NCBI RefSeq assembly: GCF_030915385.1
Contig: NZ_CP133268.1
Coordinates: forward strand, 2,551,001-2,615,000
Reading direction: 5' to 3'
DNA: 64,000 nucleotides
From: Neobacillus sp. PS3-12
GTDB lineage: Bacteria; Bacillota; Bacilli; Bacillales; Cytobacillaceae
Shown here: positions 1-8,309 of the stretch, in pieces
Position numbering within the stretch: the stretch's first letter is position 1
How the letters are laid out: the number at the start of each line of letters is the position of its first letter
The notes under the pieces: model-generated
Told to the model about the DNA's origin: nothing
Databases searched by the model: none
Seen by the model: the letters and a program-made list of their open reading frames with translations, nothing else
Made by a program: the position numbers and the translations under genes

Positions 1-66
1 AGCGCTTACATGCAGTGCTTTCCTCCACCACTGCAATTGGTCATCCTCATAAACCTCATCCCCCAT
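1..66 (-). CDS. 5' end of an unidentified gene (partial)
   Basis: An ATG at 64-66 on the minus strand is preceded by a GAGGA ribosome-binding site about 7 bases upstream and opens a frame that runs off the left edge (22 codons). The visible residues are acidic then tryptophan-rich (MGDEVYEDDQLQWWRKAL...). I do not recognise the family. A real gene is likely because the RBS is good and the frame is open, but only the N-terminus is available. Confidence 0.5.
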   Translation of the reverse strand, partial: MGDEVYEDDQLQWWRKALHVSA

Positions 67-441
67 TTATTTCCTCAAAACGCGTATTTCTAATTATTAT
101 TATAGAACTAAATTGGAATAAATCAATACAATGTATTCGTTTCGCGTACTTTTCCTGTTGAAATTTTAATTGTCATAAAAGGAATTTTTTAAAATTAAAA
201 TAATACTTATGAAAAGGGGAAAAAATCTATTTACTTTTATAAAAAACAATATAATATTAGGTTGGTTTCAATTTATTACAAAATCATTTCAAAAAATTTG
301 ATATATTTTTACAATCTTGCAAATACCGACAAATTTTGACTTTACTATCTATTAAAATAGTAGTAATAACTAAAATTGGAATAAATTAGAGACAGCGAGA
401 GATTTTCACTTTTGGATTTTAGGTAAGCGGGAGGAAGTCTT
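67..441. other. AT-rich intergenic region
   Basis: About 375 bases between two divergent genes. I see no coding frame with an RBS. It contains a TTGACT hexamer at 330-340 followed by a TACTAT...ATAGTA dyad near 343-365, which may be part of the promoter or an operator of the L,D-transpeptidase gene; no convincing -10 box is placed at the right distance. Confidence 0.4.
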
Positions 442-1887
442 ATGGAAACAATGGCGAATGAATCAGTTGAAGAATTGAGCAGAAAAAGGGGGAACCCACC
501 CAAGTGGTTTGCAAATTGGAAAATTATCACTCCTGTTATTCTCATTATTGCACTCGCATTTGCAGGAATCTACTATTATCAGTCAACTCGATTCAATGCG
601 CACATCACGATCAACCATATAAATGTTGGCGGCCTAACTGCTGACAATGCGATTGAAAAATTAGCATCAGCCGATTTAATAAATGATGTCTATATTGGAG
701 AAGAGCAAATATACAACGGGGAAAATACAAAAATGGGATTTTCAAACAAAGACCTTTCGGAGGTTAAAAAGCTTTTAAAAAAACAGTGGACCTTTTTCCC
801 TTCCTCAAAGGCAAGCGATTATTCGCTCGTACCAGCTGAAATAGACGGAAATCGAAGCCAAACAATAAAAAAAGAAATAGAGGATAAACTCACTTCCATA
901 AATAAGGGCTTACAAGCTCCACAAGATGCGGAGGCGCAATTAGTCCAAGGGAACATTACTGTCTCTAAAAGCATAGGTGGGAAACAGTTAGATACAGTCC
1001 GTTTACTAAAGGAATATGAGAAGCAGGCATACAGCAGTGAGGTCCATCTTAAACCCGTTTATATCCAACCTATTAAAGAAGATAGCCAAATTGTAAAAAA
1101 TGAGCAAAAAATACTGCAGGAGCTGCTGCAACAAACCGTGGATTATAAGGTACAAGAGCAAGTTTACTCTTTAAAAGCCAGCGATTTAATTAAAAATGCA
1201 ACTGTGTCCAAAGATATGAAGGTTACGATTGATCCGACTGAAATCAAAAACAAGCTTACGGAAGTTAACAATTCTCAGTCAACCTTAAATAAAGATTTCC
1301 AATTTAAAACCCACACAGGTGCGGTTATATCGGTAAGAGGGCAAGGTTATGGCTGGGCAATAAAAGTGGATAAAGAAGTGCCGCTTATTAAGGAAGCTTT
1401 TGAAAAAGGGACTAAATCTATTTCTGCTACGAATATTTACGGAAATGGCTGGAGTAATGAACAGATCGGCTATGAAACAACAGCGAATAATGGCATTGGT
1501 GATACGTATGCAGAAGTATCGATTGCCGAGCAGCATATTTGGATCTATAAAAATGGCCAATTGGCAGTCACGACAAATGTGGTGACAGGCAGACATAACA
1601 CCCATGAAGATACACATACTGGCGTTTATTATATTCTTTTTAAACGATCACCATCCATACTCAAAGGAACGTCCGTAGGCCATGGAGGAGCATATTCGGT
1701 TAAGGTAGATTATTGGGCCCCATTTACGAACGATGGCCAAGGCTTCCATGATGCTAGCTGGCGTACTAACTGGGCAAGCAATGCCTACATTGGAGCAGGA
1801 TCAGGTGGCTGCGTCAACACTCCGCCAAGTATTATGAAAACTGTCTATGATAGTCTTAGTACCCACGAGCCGGTTATCATTTATTAA
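442..1887 (+). CDS. L,D-transpeptidase (YkuD domain) with peptidoglycan-binding region
   Basis: Membrane-anchored cell-wall enzyme predicted to form 3-3 cross-links in peptidoglycan or attach proteins to it. A short cytoplasmic head (about 30 residues) is followed by one membrane segment (about 29-47), a long extracellular region resembling the PG_binding_4 repeats found in front of such enzymes, and a C-terminal YkuD domain (about 355-481). The catalytic signature SGGCVNTP is present with Cys457, and His436 precedes it. The start is supported by GGGAGG 5-10 bases upstream. A second ATG four codons in is possible. It is monocistronic, with its own terminator downstream. The family assignment is firm; the physiological role is inferred. 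Confidence 0.9.
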   Translation: METMANESVEELSRKRGNPPKWFANWKIITPVILIIALAFAGIYYYQSTRFNAHITINHINVGGLTADNAIEKLASADLINDVYIGEEQIYNGENTKMGFSNKDLSEVKKLLKKQWTFFPSSKASDYSLVPAEIDGNRSQTIKKEIEDKLTSINKGLQAPQDAEAQLVQGNITVSKSIGGKQLDTVRLLKEYEKQAYSSEVHLKPVYIQPIKEDSQIVKNEQKILQELLQQTVDYKVQEQVYSLKASDLIKNATVSKDMKVTIDPTEIKNKLTEVNNSQSTLNKDFQFKTHTGAVISVRGQGYGWAIKVDKEVPLIKEAFEKGTKSISATNIYGNGWSNEQIGYETTANNGIGDTYAEVSIAEQHIWIYKNGQLAVTTNVVTGRHNTHEDTHTGVYYILFKRSPSILKGTSVGHGGAYSVKVDYWAPFTNDGQGFHDASWRTNWASNAYIGAGSGGCVNTPPSIMKTVYDSLSTHEPVIIY

Positions 1888-1892
1888 TAAAG

Positions 1893-1912
1893 AAAACTCG
1901 CCGATTGGCGAG
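1893..1912 (-). terminator. Rho-independent terminator of the LysR gene
   Basis: Read on the minus strand, CTCGCC-AATC-GGCGAG is followed by TTTTCTTT. It lies beyond the end of the LysR gene and just past the stop of the convergent L,D-transpeptidase gene. Confidence 0.65.
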
Positions 1913-1965
1913 CCCCTTAGGGCGAAGACAGAGGCGTAGTTGCACTTTCTTATTAGCCCAAAAAC

Positions 1966-1998
1966 GGCTGGCCTAATTATTTTGGGCCAGCCATTTTT
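1966..1998 (+). terminator. Rho-independent terminator of the L,D-transpeptidase gene
   Basis: GGCTGGCC (1966-1973) pairs with GGCCAGCC (1985-1992) over a 10-11 base AT-rich loop, followed by ATTTTTAC on the plus strand. It sits against the end of the convergent LysR gene. Confidence 0.7.
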
Positions 1999-2006
1999 AC
2001 TATTCA

Positions 2007-2891
2007 TCAACCACGCTTTGACTCCAATGTCTCAATAAAGTTCACAAATGCCTTCACAACATTCCAGTCCAACGACTCCTTATGGTAATACATCCATGTT
2101 CGGCGTAAGATCGGATTGCCCTTTTGGTCGGTTAAATCTATTTTATATAAGTCTTCTATATCCCTGAGCATACCGCTGGACAAAATCCCATAACCCAATC
2201 CATTTAAAACCATTTCCTTACAAGTTTCAATATGGTCTACATCAATGCTGATATAAGGCCGGTGTGTATAGTTTTCGGCCCACCAATGATCGATTAATTG
2301 TTTTAATAAGAAATCCCCACTATGGTGAATTCTTGGGAGATTAGGCAAATCAGCCATATCAATCGGTTCCCTTGAAGCAACGGACATGGTTTCTTCAAAC
2401 ATTATATGTTTCTTTAGACCTTTATTATTATAATCTCCCCGAACAAAGCCGATGTGGACATCCTTATTGTGTATAAGTTGAGCTATATCTTTGCTCCAGC
2501 CTGTCGTAATTTTGAATTCAACATGAGGATACTGTTCTTTAAATAATTTCAGAATATGCGGCAGTTCATAATTAGCAAAAAAATTGGATACACCCAATTT
2601 CAACGTACCCGTAACTCCATTTTCTGCGTCGTTACTCATACTTTGGACACGCTCTTTGATTTTATGATAGCGAGATAGAGTTTCATCAGCACATTGAACA
2701 AGAAACTCTCCCTGCGGTGTAAAATGAATTCCTCTGCTTTCACGAGTTATGATTTGAACGCCTAATTCCTCTTGCATATGCTTGATACGATTTGTTAATG
2801 CAGGCTGCGTAATGAACAAAAGCTTGGCTGCTTTCGTAAGGTTTTTCTTACTATGAAGGACCTTCAGTATTTCCCAATCACGGTAATCCAC
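2007..2891 (-). CDS. LysR-family transcriptional regulator
   Basis: 294-residue LTTR of normal length. The N-terminal winged helix-turn-helix (about residues 1-60, with KNLTKAAKLLFITQPALTNR) binds DNA. The C-terminal periplasmic-binding-like domain (about 92-290) should sense an unknown small molecule. It is divergent from a 52-residue ORF across a 190-base gap that carries an AT-rich dyad, the usual LTTR arrangement, so that small gene is the first candidate target. Malate:quinone oxidoreductase lies just beyond, so a link to central carbon metabolism is possible but unproven. I cannot assign it to a named B. subtilis orthologue. Confidence 0.9.
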   Translation of the reverse strand: MDYRDWEILKVLHSKKNLTKAAKLLFITQPALTNRIKHMQEELGVQIITRESRGIHFTPQGEFLVQCADETLSRYHKIKERVQSMSNDAENGVTGTLKLGVSNFFANYELPHILKLFKEQYPHVEFKITTGWSKDIAQLIHNKDVHIGFVRGDYNNKGLKKHIMFEETMSVASREPIDMADLPNLPRIHHSGDFLLKQLIDHWWAENYTHRPYISIDVDHIETCKEMVLNGLGYGILSSGMLRDIEDLYKIDLTDQKGNPILRRTWMYYHKESLDWNVVKAFVNFIETLESKRG

Positions 2892-2924
2892 TTTTCTCTC
2901 TCCAATTTCATGATATAAAAAATA

Positions 2925-2942
2925 TTTATATTTCGATATAAA
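2925..2942. promoter_or_regulatory. Candidate LysR operator (dyad)
   Basis: TTTATA-TTTCGA-TATAAA is a perfect 6-bp inverted repeat with a 6-base spacer, about 35 bp upstream of the LysR start and within the divergent promoter region. Its position and AT-rich T-N11-A-like shape fit LTTR autoregulation; function is inferred. Confidence 0.4.
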
Positions 2943-3080
2943 AATTAAGCATTTTATTTATTTCTATTATTGCACTATCATAAGTATGTAGCAATTAACA
3001 ATTACTTCTAGAAATCCTGGAGTACTCTCCAGAAAAAAATAAACGAGCATAAGAAGATTATAAAAATTGGAGGAATTATT

Positions 3081-3239
3081 ATGTGGATTATCACTCAATA
3101 TTTGGATTCTAATATTTCTATGTTTGAATTTGAAACGGAAGAAGAAGCAAGAGAGGCACTTAAAAACCTGAATGGCTGCAAAATTCTTTCTGAAGTCATC
3201 TATTTCAATGATCCTTGTTTTCAGCAGGAAGCAGCTTAA
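3081..3239 (+). CDS. Small hypothetical protein (52 aa)
   Basis: ATG at 3081 preceded by TTGGAGGAATT, an excellent RBS, and followed by a strong terminator, so this is very likely translated. The product starts MWIITQYLDSNISMFEFET, is acidic in the middle (EEEAREAL) and contains two cysteines. It looks like a single compact alpha/beta protein without a signal peptide or membrane segment. I do not recognise the family. It is divergent from the LysR gene and probably controlled by it. Confidence 0.65.
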   Translation: MWIITQYLDSNISMFEFETEEEAREALKNLNGCKILSEVIYFNDPCFQQEAA

Positions 3240-3277
3240 GATATTCGCATTCTAATAGTTCAGTAGAATTTTATCAA

Positions 3278-3312
3278 AAAGACTTCCCACTAATAGTGAG
3301 AAGCCTTTTTTT
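3278..3312. terminator. Bidirectional terminator
   Basis: GACTTCCCACT (3281-3291) pairs with AGTGAGAAGCC with two mismatches. On the plus strand it is followed by TTTTTTTGA (for the small ORF), and on the minus strand by TTTTTGA (for mqo). Confidence 0.75.
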
Positions 3313-3360
3313 GATATAATCATAGAACATTTATTCTATGATTATTATATTGGCCTGATC

Positions 3361-4887
3361 TTAATGCGCACCTACTAATTCAAGGCTTCTATCTTCAACC
3401 TGTATCGGTTGGTGATCGCTGAGACTGAGCGCTCGTTCTGTTGAAGAGTGAAGTTTATGGAAAAGCTCTGGGTTGTCCACTAATGATAGACCATAAGAAG
3501 GAATCATTTCCTTTATTTTTGGTTCCCATGCTTTTAAATGTTGCGGGAAGCATTTCTTCATTACCTCAAGCATGACGGAAACAGCCGTTGAAGCACCAGG
3601 AGAAGCGCCAAGTAATGCAGCAATCGATCCATCTTCGGCACTAATAACTTCTGTACCAAATTGAAGGGTTCCTTTGCCTGCAGCAGTATCCTTAATAACT
3701 TGTACACGTTGACCTGCTACCACAATATCCCAATCTTCGCTTTTAGCACTAGGAATAAAATCCCTTAATTCTTCAATACGTTGCTCTTTCGAAAGCATCA
3801 GTTGCTGGATCAAGTATTTTGTTAATGGCATGTTTTTGGCTCCCGCCGCTAACATTGTTATCACATTATTCGGTTTCACAGAACTTATTAAATCCATATT
3901 AGACCCTGTTTTTAAGAATCTCGGTGAGAATCCTGCAAACGGTCCAAATAGTAATGATTTTTTGTTATCGATAAATCGTGTATCAAGATGCGGCACTGAC
4001 ATTGGCGGAGCACCTACTGCAGCTTTGCCGTATACTTTTGCATGATGCTGCGCAACAACCTCCGGATTGTTACATACCAGGAATAGTCCACTTACAGGGA
4101 ACCCTCCAATATGTTTACTTTCAGGAATGCCCGTTTTTTGCAGTAATGGCAAGGAGCCGCCGCCGCCGCCGATAAAGACAAATTTTGCAGTATGTCGTTC
4201 GACATCGCCGCTGGCATTACGCACTTTTAATTCCCATAGGCCGTCACTGGTACGCTTAATATCATCCACTTGATGTTTGTAATTGATAGCAACATTTTTA
4301 TTTTCTAGGTGGTCAAATAATTTGCGAGTTAAAGCGCCAAAGTTAACATCCGTTCCAGAGTCAATCTTGGTAGCCGCTATTGGTTCCTTCGATGTACGGC
4401 CTTCCATAATAAGCGGAATCCATTCCGCCAATTTTTTCGGATCCTCTGAAAACTCCATCCCTTGAAACAAAGGATTGTTTGAAAGCGCTTGGAAACGTTT
4501 TTTCAAGAACTCTACATTTTTATCCCCTTGTACCAAACTCATATGCGGCAATTGTTTGATAAACTCATTCGGATTACCGATCAAATTGTTGTTTACAAAA
4601 TAGGACCAAAATTGTCGAGAAACCTGAAACTGTTCATTAATTTTAATTGCTTTACTAATATCTATAGACCCGTCTTGCTTTTCTACGGTGTAGTTTAGTT
4701 CACACAGTGCCGAATGCCCCGTTCCCGCATTATTCCACTCATTGGAACTTTCCTCTCCCGGGTTTGCAAGTTTCTCAAACACTGTAATTTTCCAGTCCGG
4801 TACTAATTCCTTCAGCAGTGATCCCAAAGTTGCACTCATGATACCGGCACCAATTAAGATAACGTCTGTTCCTTGTCTGTTACTCAT
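3361..4887 (-). CDS. mqo: Malate:quinone oxidoreductase
   Basis: FAD-dependent, membrane-associated enzyme that oxidises malate to oxaloacetate and passes electrons to the quinone pool, a non-NAD alternative to malate dehydrogenase in the TCA cycle. The N-terminal Rossmann motif [17 protein letters not shown], the [16 protein letters not shown] stretch and the C-terminal ASPGASTAV region are all typical, and the length (508 residues) matches. I chose the ATG at 4887 (MSNRQ) because AAGGATGGGG lies at proper spacing; an in-frame ATG at 4896 sits inside that RBS. It is monocistronic, with a 490-base upstream region carrying a hairpin and repeated ACAAATT motifs. Confidence 0.95.
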   Translation of the reverse strand: MSNRQGTDVILIGAGIMSATLGSLLKELVPDWKITVFEKLANPGEESSNEWNNAGTGHSALCELNYTVEKQDGSIDISKAIKINEQFQVSRQFWSYFVNNNLIGNPNEFIKQLPHMSLVQGDKNVEFLKKRFQALSNNPLFQGMEFSEDPKKLAEWIPLIMEGRTSKEPIAATKIDSGTDVNFGALTRKLFDHLENKNVAINYKHQVDDIKRTSDGLWELKVRNASGDVERHTAKFVFIGGGGGSLPLLQKTGIPESKHIGGFPVSGLFLVCNNPEVVAQHHAKVYGKAAVGAPPMSVPHLDTRFIDNKKSLLFGPFAGFSPRFLKTGSNMDLISSVKPNNVITMLAAGAKNMPLTKYLIQQLMLSKEQRIEELRDFIPSAKSEDWDIVVAGQRVQVIKDTAAGKGTLQFGTEVISAEDGSIAALLGASPGASTAVSVMLEVMKKCFPQHLKAWEPKIKEMIPSYGLSLVDNPELFHKLHSSTERALSLSDHQPIQVEDRSLELVGAH

Positions 4888-4932
4888 TTTCCCCATCCTT
4901 ATCCCCTAGGTTTGCAGAAAGGATGCAGTGCT

Positions 4933-4959
4933 CCTGCTTGGGCGTTATAGCAAGCCAGG
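4933..4959. other. Hairpin in the mqo leader
   Basis: CCTGCTTG (4933-4940) pairs with CAAGCCAGG (4951-4959) with one bulged C and a 10-base loop, 45-70 bases upstream of the mqo start. There is no U-tract after it on the minus strand, so it is not an intrinsic terminator. It could be a leader RNA structure or a DNA site. Confidence 0.35.
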
Positions 4960-5012
4960 CGGGACCTATTCAACACCTTTTCTGTATTAAATATAAACAT
5001 TTCATAGTATAT

Positions 5013-5247
5013 CACAAATTTTTAAAATATTAAAATATTTACTAATTTTGTAGATTTAAGGCGAATTGCAAATATTTAAAATACCAAAATATCAGATGTA
5101 AAAATGAGTCTAGATGTTGTACATATTTATAGCGATTAAATACCTTGTCACAAATTGTACAAATTTGTTGCCTACTATATATAATGAACCCTAATTCACA
5201 AATTTGCAACATTTTTAGTTTTTTTATTTAAATTTTATTTAAATTTG
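5013..5247. repeat. Cluster of ACAAATT motifs upstream of mqo
   Basis: Within the gene-free stretch 4960-5380 the heptamer ACAAATT or its complement recurs: 5014-5020, a perfect 19-bp dyad ACAAATT-GTACA-AATTTGT at 5150-5168, 5198-5204, and a shortened copy, AAATTTG, at 5241-5247. The rest is AT-rich with no coding frame. The array could be an operator set for mqo; this is inference. Confidence 0.35.
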
Positions 5248-5382
5248 TTCTTTACTTTGGTAAGATAAAGAGTTTTTACTTAACACTAACTCTTAGATTT
5301 TCATTGAATCTAGTTCCAAATGCTTATTGGTATTCACTTTAGCAGTAATGCAGCTATTGATGCTATTATTTATTAAATTTAA

Positions 5383-5409
5383 TCAAAAAAAAACTGCCAA
5401 TCTGGCAGT
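5383..5409 (-). terminator. Terminator of the PTS/oxidoreductase operon
   Basis: On the minus strand ACTGCCAGA-TTGGCAGT is followed by nine T. It lies about 30 bases past the stop of the Gfo/Idh gene and closes the manXYZ operon. Confidence 0.8.
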
Positions 5410-5441
5410 GAAATACTATTGAATTCTTTTATGCCCCAACC

Positions 5442-6458
5442 TTATTTCAAGTCTTTAACTCCAGTTTCTAATATTTCCATTTGCAGCAGTGTCTGTTCGT
5501 CTGTAATCGTTTTATCTTTACCATTTATGATGGCTTCATACAAATCATCATATACTCTTCCATAATCACCATTTACGGATTTCACTTTTTCTTCGTGGAT
5601 TGTACCTTCTTCATCGATATTGGTCAGTACACCGTAATGATTTATTGTATCTACACCAAAGTCTTTGTTATCAGGCATGTAAAATAACTTTAAATGTTCT
5701 TCCTGACGATCTTTGGAATGTTTCACAAAGCATCCCTTTTTGCCATAAACGACAAAGCTTGGTCTTTCTTTAAGCCTAAAATAACTGGATTTTACAGATA
5801 CCTTTAACGTGCCATAATATAAATCTAAATCAAAATAATCATTCATTCTTCCTTGTCCTAATAATTGCCTTACATCATAATGTATATGATCCGGCTTGCC
5901 AAAATAGCTGATGACCTGATCCAGTGTATGACAGCCATGTCCATATAAAAATGATTCAACAGGATTAAAAGAATGAACAGACTCAGGTACTTCGGGACGA
6001 AAATAGTCATAATGCATTTCCACTTCCAGCAAGTCTCCCAGTTTGCCCTCTTCAATGACTTTTTGAACCGTTAAAAAATCACTATCAAAACGTCTGTTTT
6101 GATACGTCTGAACAATTAATTCTTTCTCTCTAGCCATTGCAAATATTTCTTTTGCCTGTTCTGTGGTTTCCATAAAAGGCTTTTCAACCAAACAGTTTTT
6201 ATTATGTTCTAATACTAATTTTGTGTATTCATAATGACTGTCTAGTCTTGTGCAAACCACAATGAGTTGAATGTCCTTGTCATTTAATAACTCATCTAAA
6301 TCAGAAGTATAATTCACTCCTGTAATCCTATCCCAACTTTCATGCTTAGGATTTCTTTGATAAATTGTTTTTACCTTTATATTTTTTCTTTGCAGTACGA
6401 ACGGCAGATGATATCTATTAGTGCTTTTCCCGTTTCCAATATAACCAATAGTAAGCAT
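5442..6458 (-). CDS. Gfo/Idh/MocA-family oxidoreductase (YvaA/IolW-like)
   Basis: NAD(P)-dependent sugar or inositol dehydrogenase, 338 residues. The N-terminal Rossmann fold carries GYIGNGKST (residues 5-13), the EKP motif is at 92-94, and the C-terminal catalytic alpha/beta domain shows the GHGCHTLDQ and DYGRVYDDLYEAI segments. The overall pattern, including KSTNRYHLPFVL, resembles B. subtilis YvaA (IolW, scyllo-inositol dehydrogenase). The start has a strong AAGGGGG RBS. It lies 86 bases after the PTS IID gene on the same strand with no strong terminator between, so it is probably the last gene of the PTS operon and may act on the imported sugar. The substrate is not determinable here. Confidence 0.85.
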   Translation of the reverse strand: MLTIGYIGNGKSTNRYHLPFVLQRKNIKVKTIYQRNPKHESWDRITGVNYTSDLDELLNDKDIQLIVVCTRLDSHYEYTKLVLEHNKNCLVEKPFMETTEQAKEIFAMAREKELIVQTYQNRRFDSDFLTVQKVIEEGKLGDLLEVEMHYDYFRPEVPESVHSFNPVESFLYGHGCHTLDQVISYFGKPDHIHYDVRQLLGQGRMNDYFDLDLYYGTLKVSVKSSYFRLKERPSFVVYGKKGCFVKHSKDRQEEHLKLFYMPDNKDFGVDTINHYGVLTNIDEEGTIHEEKVKSVNGDYGRVYDDLYEAIINGKDKTITDEQTLLQMEILETGVKDLK

Positions 6459-6493
6459 AGCAGCCCCCTTAAAATATATTTACAAAGATGTAA

Positions 6494-6535
6494 AGCACCT
6501 CCTAAAATGATAGGTTTATCAGATCAGAAGGTGCT
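6494..6535 (-). other. Intercistronic hairpin between PTS IID and oxidoreductase genes
   Basis: AGCACCT...AGGTGCT arms enclose a 28-base region on the minus strand. The right arm also contains the AGGAGG-like sequence, and no U-tract follows. It could moderate read-through or mRNA processing between the two genes. Confidence 0.35.
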
Positions 6536-6544
6536 GCTTATTTA

Positions 6545-7456
6545 TTACATTAAGTGTATTAGGTGGAAAACGATACCAACCGCGAATAATCCAAGAATCA
6601 TAACGATTGGAGAAACTTTCTTCTTAAGCAACCACATACAAAGGAATGTGATTAGCAATCCAGCTAAACCAGGAATTAAGCTGTCCAAGTTGCCTTGTAA
6701 AGTAGTTACTTTAACTGGTTCTAATGAAAGACCGCCAGCTTGCTGTTCTAATGCAGTTTTAATCCCTTGTGCTCCAGCAGGTAAGTTAGTCCAGTCGATA
6801 TAAGCACCTTTGGAAAGTTTAACTGTGGATACAACTGGCGTGAATTTTACCGATACCCAACGGTTAACGAGTGAACCAAGGATAAACATACCCAGGATGG
6901 ATGCACCTTTTGTAATATCTTGAAGTAATCCCCCAGATAAGTCATCAGTAATTTTTGAACCAGCTTTGTAACCAAATTCTTGCGTATACCACGTGAAGCC
7001 CATCCGAATGAGATTCCATAAAACGAAGAAAATAATCGGCCCAAGGATGTTACCGGTCAAAGCAAGAGAAGCACCTAACGCACCAAGGATTGGTCTAACC
7101 GTGAACCAGAAAACTGGATCCCCGATACCTGCTAAAGGCCCCATCATACCGACTTTAACCCCTTGAATGGCTGTGTCGTCAACCGGCTTACCATTTGCAC
7201 GTTCTTCTTCAAGCGCTAAAGTTACGCCAATAATAGGTGAAGCTACATATGGGTGAGTATTAAAGAACTCCAAGTGACGCTTTAGTGCAGCAGATTGGTC
7301 TTCTTTTGTTTTATATAATTTCTTGATTGCGGGAATCATTGAATATGCCCAGCCACCGTTTTGCATACGTTCATAGTTCCAAGAACCTTGAATGAAGGTT
7401 GAACGCCACCAAACAGAAATACGATCTTTTTTTGATAATCTTAATTCATTTGCCAT
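6545..7456 (-). CDS. manZ: PTS mannose/fructose/sorbose-family IID subunit
   Basis: Membrane subunit that with IIC forms the sugar channel of a mannose-family phosphotransferase system. 303 residues. The N-terminal half has the conserved ERMQNGGWAYSMIPAI segment and the cytoplasmic region MGPLAGIGDPVFWFTVRPI typical of IID. Hydrophobic segments follow, and the C-terminus is a short membrane helix (about 280-300). It follows the IIC gene by 18 bases in the order IIAB-IIC-IID. The exact sugar (mannose, glucosamine, N-acetylglucosamine or another) is not shown by sequence. The symbol is used for the family position only. Confidence 0.92.
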   Translation of the reverse strand: MANELRLSKKDRISVWWRSTFIQGSWNYERMQNGGWAYSMIPAIKKLYKTKEDQSAALKRHLEFFNTHPYVASPIIGVTLALEEERANGKPVDDTAIQGVKVGMMGPLAGIGDPVFWFTVRPILGALGASLALTGNILGPIIFFVLWNLIRMGFTWYTQEFGYKAGSKITDDLSGGLLQDITKGASILGMFILGSLVNRWVSVKFTPVVSTVKLSKGAYIDWTNLPAGAQGIKTALEQQAGGLSLEPVKVTTLQGNLDSLIPGLAGLLITFLCMWLLKKKVSPIVMILGLFAVGIVFHLIHLM

Positions 7457-7474
7457 TTTTATGCGCCCTCCTTC

Positions 7475-8281
7475 TTAGTAACTATCAATAATATCGCCTA
7501 GTGGATCACCAGAGTTTGAGCCTCCGCCATTACCTGAACCGCCTTGTTTCGAAAGCGCTAAATAGATAAGGGCAAGAGCCACACCGATTGCACCAAGACC
7601 GATAAGTGTAATTTGTGAAATACAGGCTAGTACAAAACCAATCACGAAGAATGGCCATACTTCTTTTGTAGCCATCATGTTAATAACCATTGCATAACCA
7701 ACAGCTACGACCATTCCCCCACCGATTGCTAAACCGCCCGTCAACCAAGTTGGCATAGATGAGAGTAAGTGACTAACCGGACCTGCACCAACGGCTACGA
7801 TTAATAAAGCTGGGATGGCAATACGTAACCCCTGCATGCAGATCGCAACTATTTGCCAAAATTCAACTTTCCTGATGTTTCCTTCTTGAGCTGCAGCATC
7901 CATAAAGTGGACGATTGCTGTTGCAAGAGTACGAACGATGATTGTCAATAAAAGGCCAGCAACTGCAAGCGGAACAGCAATCGCAATCGCAGAAGCCACA
8001 CCAGCCTTACCTTGTCCACTTAAAACTAAAATAATTGCAGATGCAACTGATGCTAACGCAGCATCCGGAGCTACGGCAGCTCCGATGTTTGCCCAACCTA
8101 AAGCAATCAGTTGAAGAGTACCACCTAAGATAAGACATGGTACTAAGTTTCCTGTAACTAAGCCAATTAACGTACAAGCAACTAGTGGTTGGTGGAATTG
8201 GAATTCATCCAAAATCCCTTCCATACCAGCTAAAAATGCTACGATAAAGACTAATATTATTTGAATCACATTCAAATCCAT
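7475..8281 (-). CDS. manY: PTS mannose/fructose/sorbose-family IIC subunit
   Basis: Polytopic membrane permease of the mannose-family PTS, 268 residues of almost entirely hydrophobic sequence with the family signature ALGWANIGAAVAPDAALASV near residues 60-80. It binds and translocates the sugar together with IID. The C-terminus is an unusual Gly/Ser-rich tail (GGSGNGGGSNSGD), probably a flexible cytoplasmic end. It is 28 bases downstream of manX and 18 bases upstream of manZ, so the three are one transcript. Confidence 0.92.
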   Translation of the reverse strand: MDLNVIQIILVFIVAFLAGMEGILDEFQFHQPLVACTLIGLVTGNLVPCLILGGTLQLIALGWANIGAAVAPDAALASVASAIILVLSGQGKAGVASAIAIAVPLAVAGLLLTIIVRTLATAIVHFMDAAAQEGNIRKVEFWQIVAICMQGLRIAIPALLIVAVGAGPVSHLLSSMPTWLTGGLAIGGGMVVAVGYAMVINMMATKEVWPFFVIGFVLACISQITLIGLGAIGVALALIYLALSKQGGSGNGGGSNSGDPLGDIIDSY

Positions 8282-8309
8282 GATTATTAATCCTCCGTTT
8301 TCTCTGGAT

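Noticed and set aside
1913..1960. Sequence GGCGAAGACAGAGGCG after the L,D-transpeptidase gene resembles the first conserved strand of a lysine riboswitch
   Set aside because: The remaining parts of the L-box are absent within the available 70 bases, no gene follows on the plus strand, and the stretch lies between two convergent terminators. At most it is a fragment.
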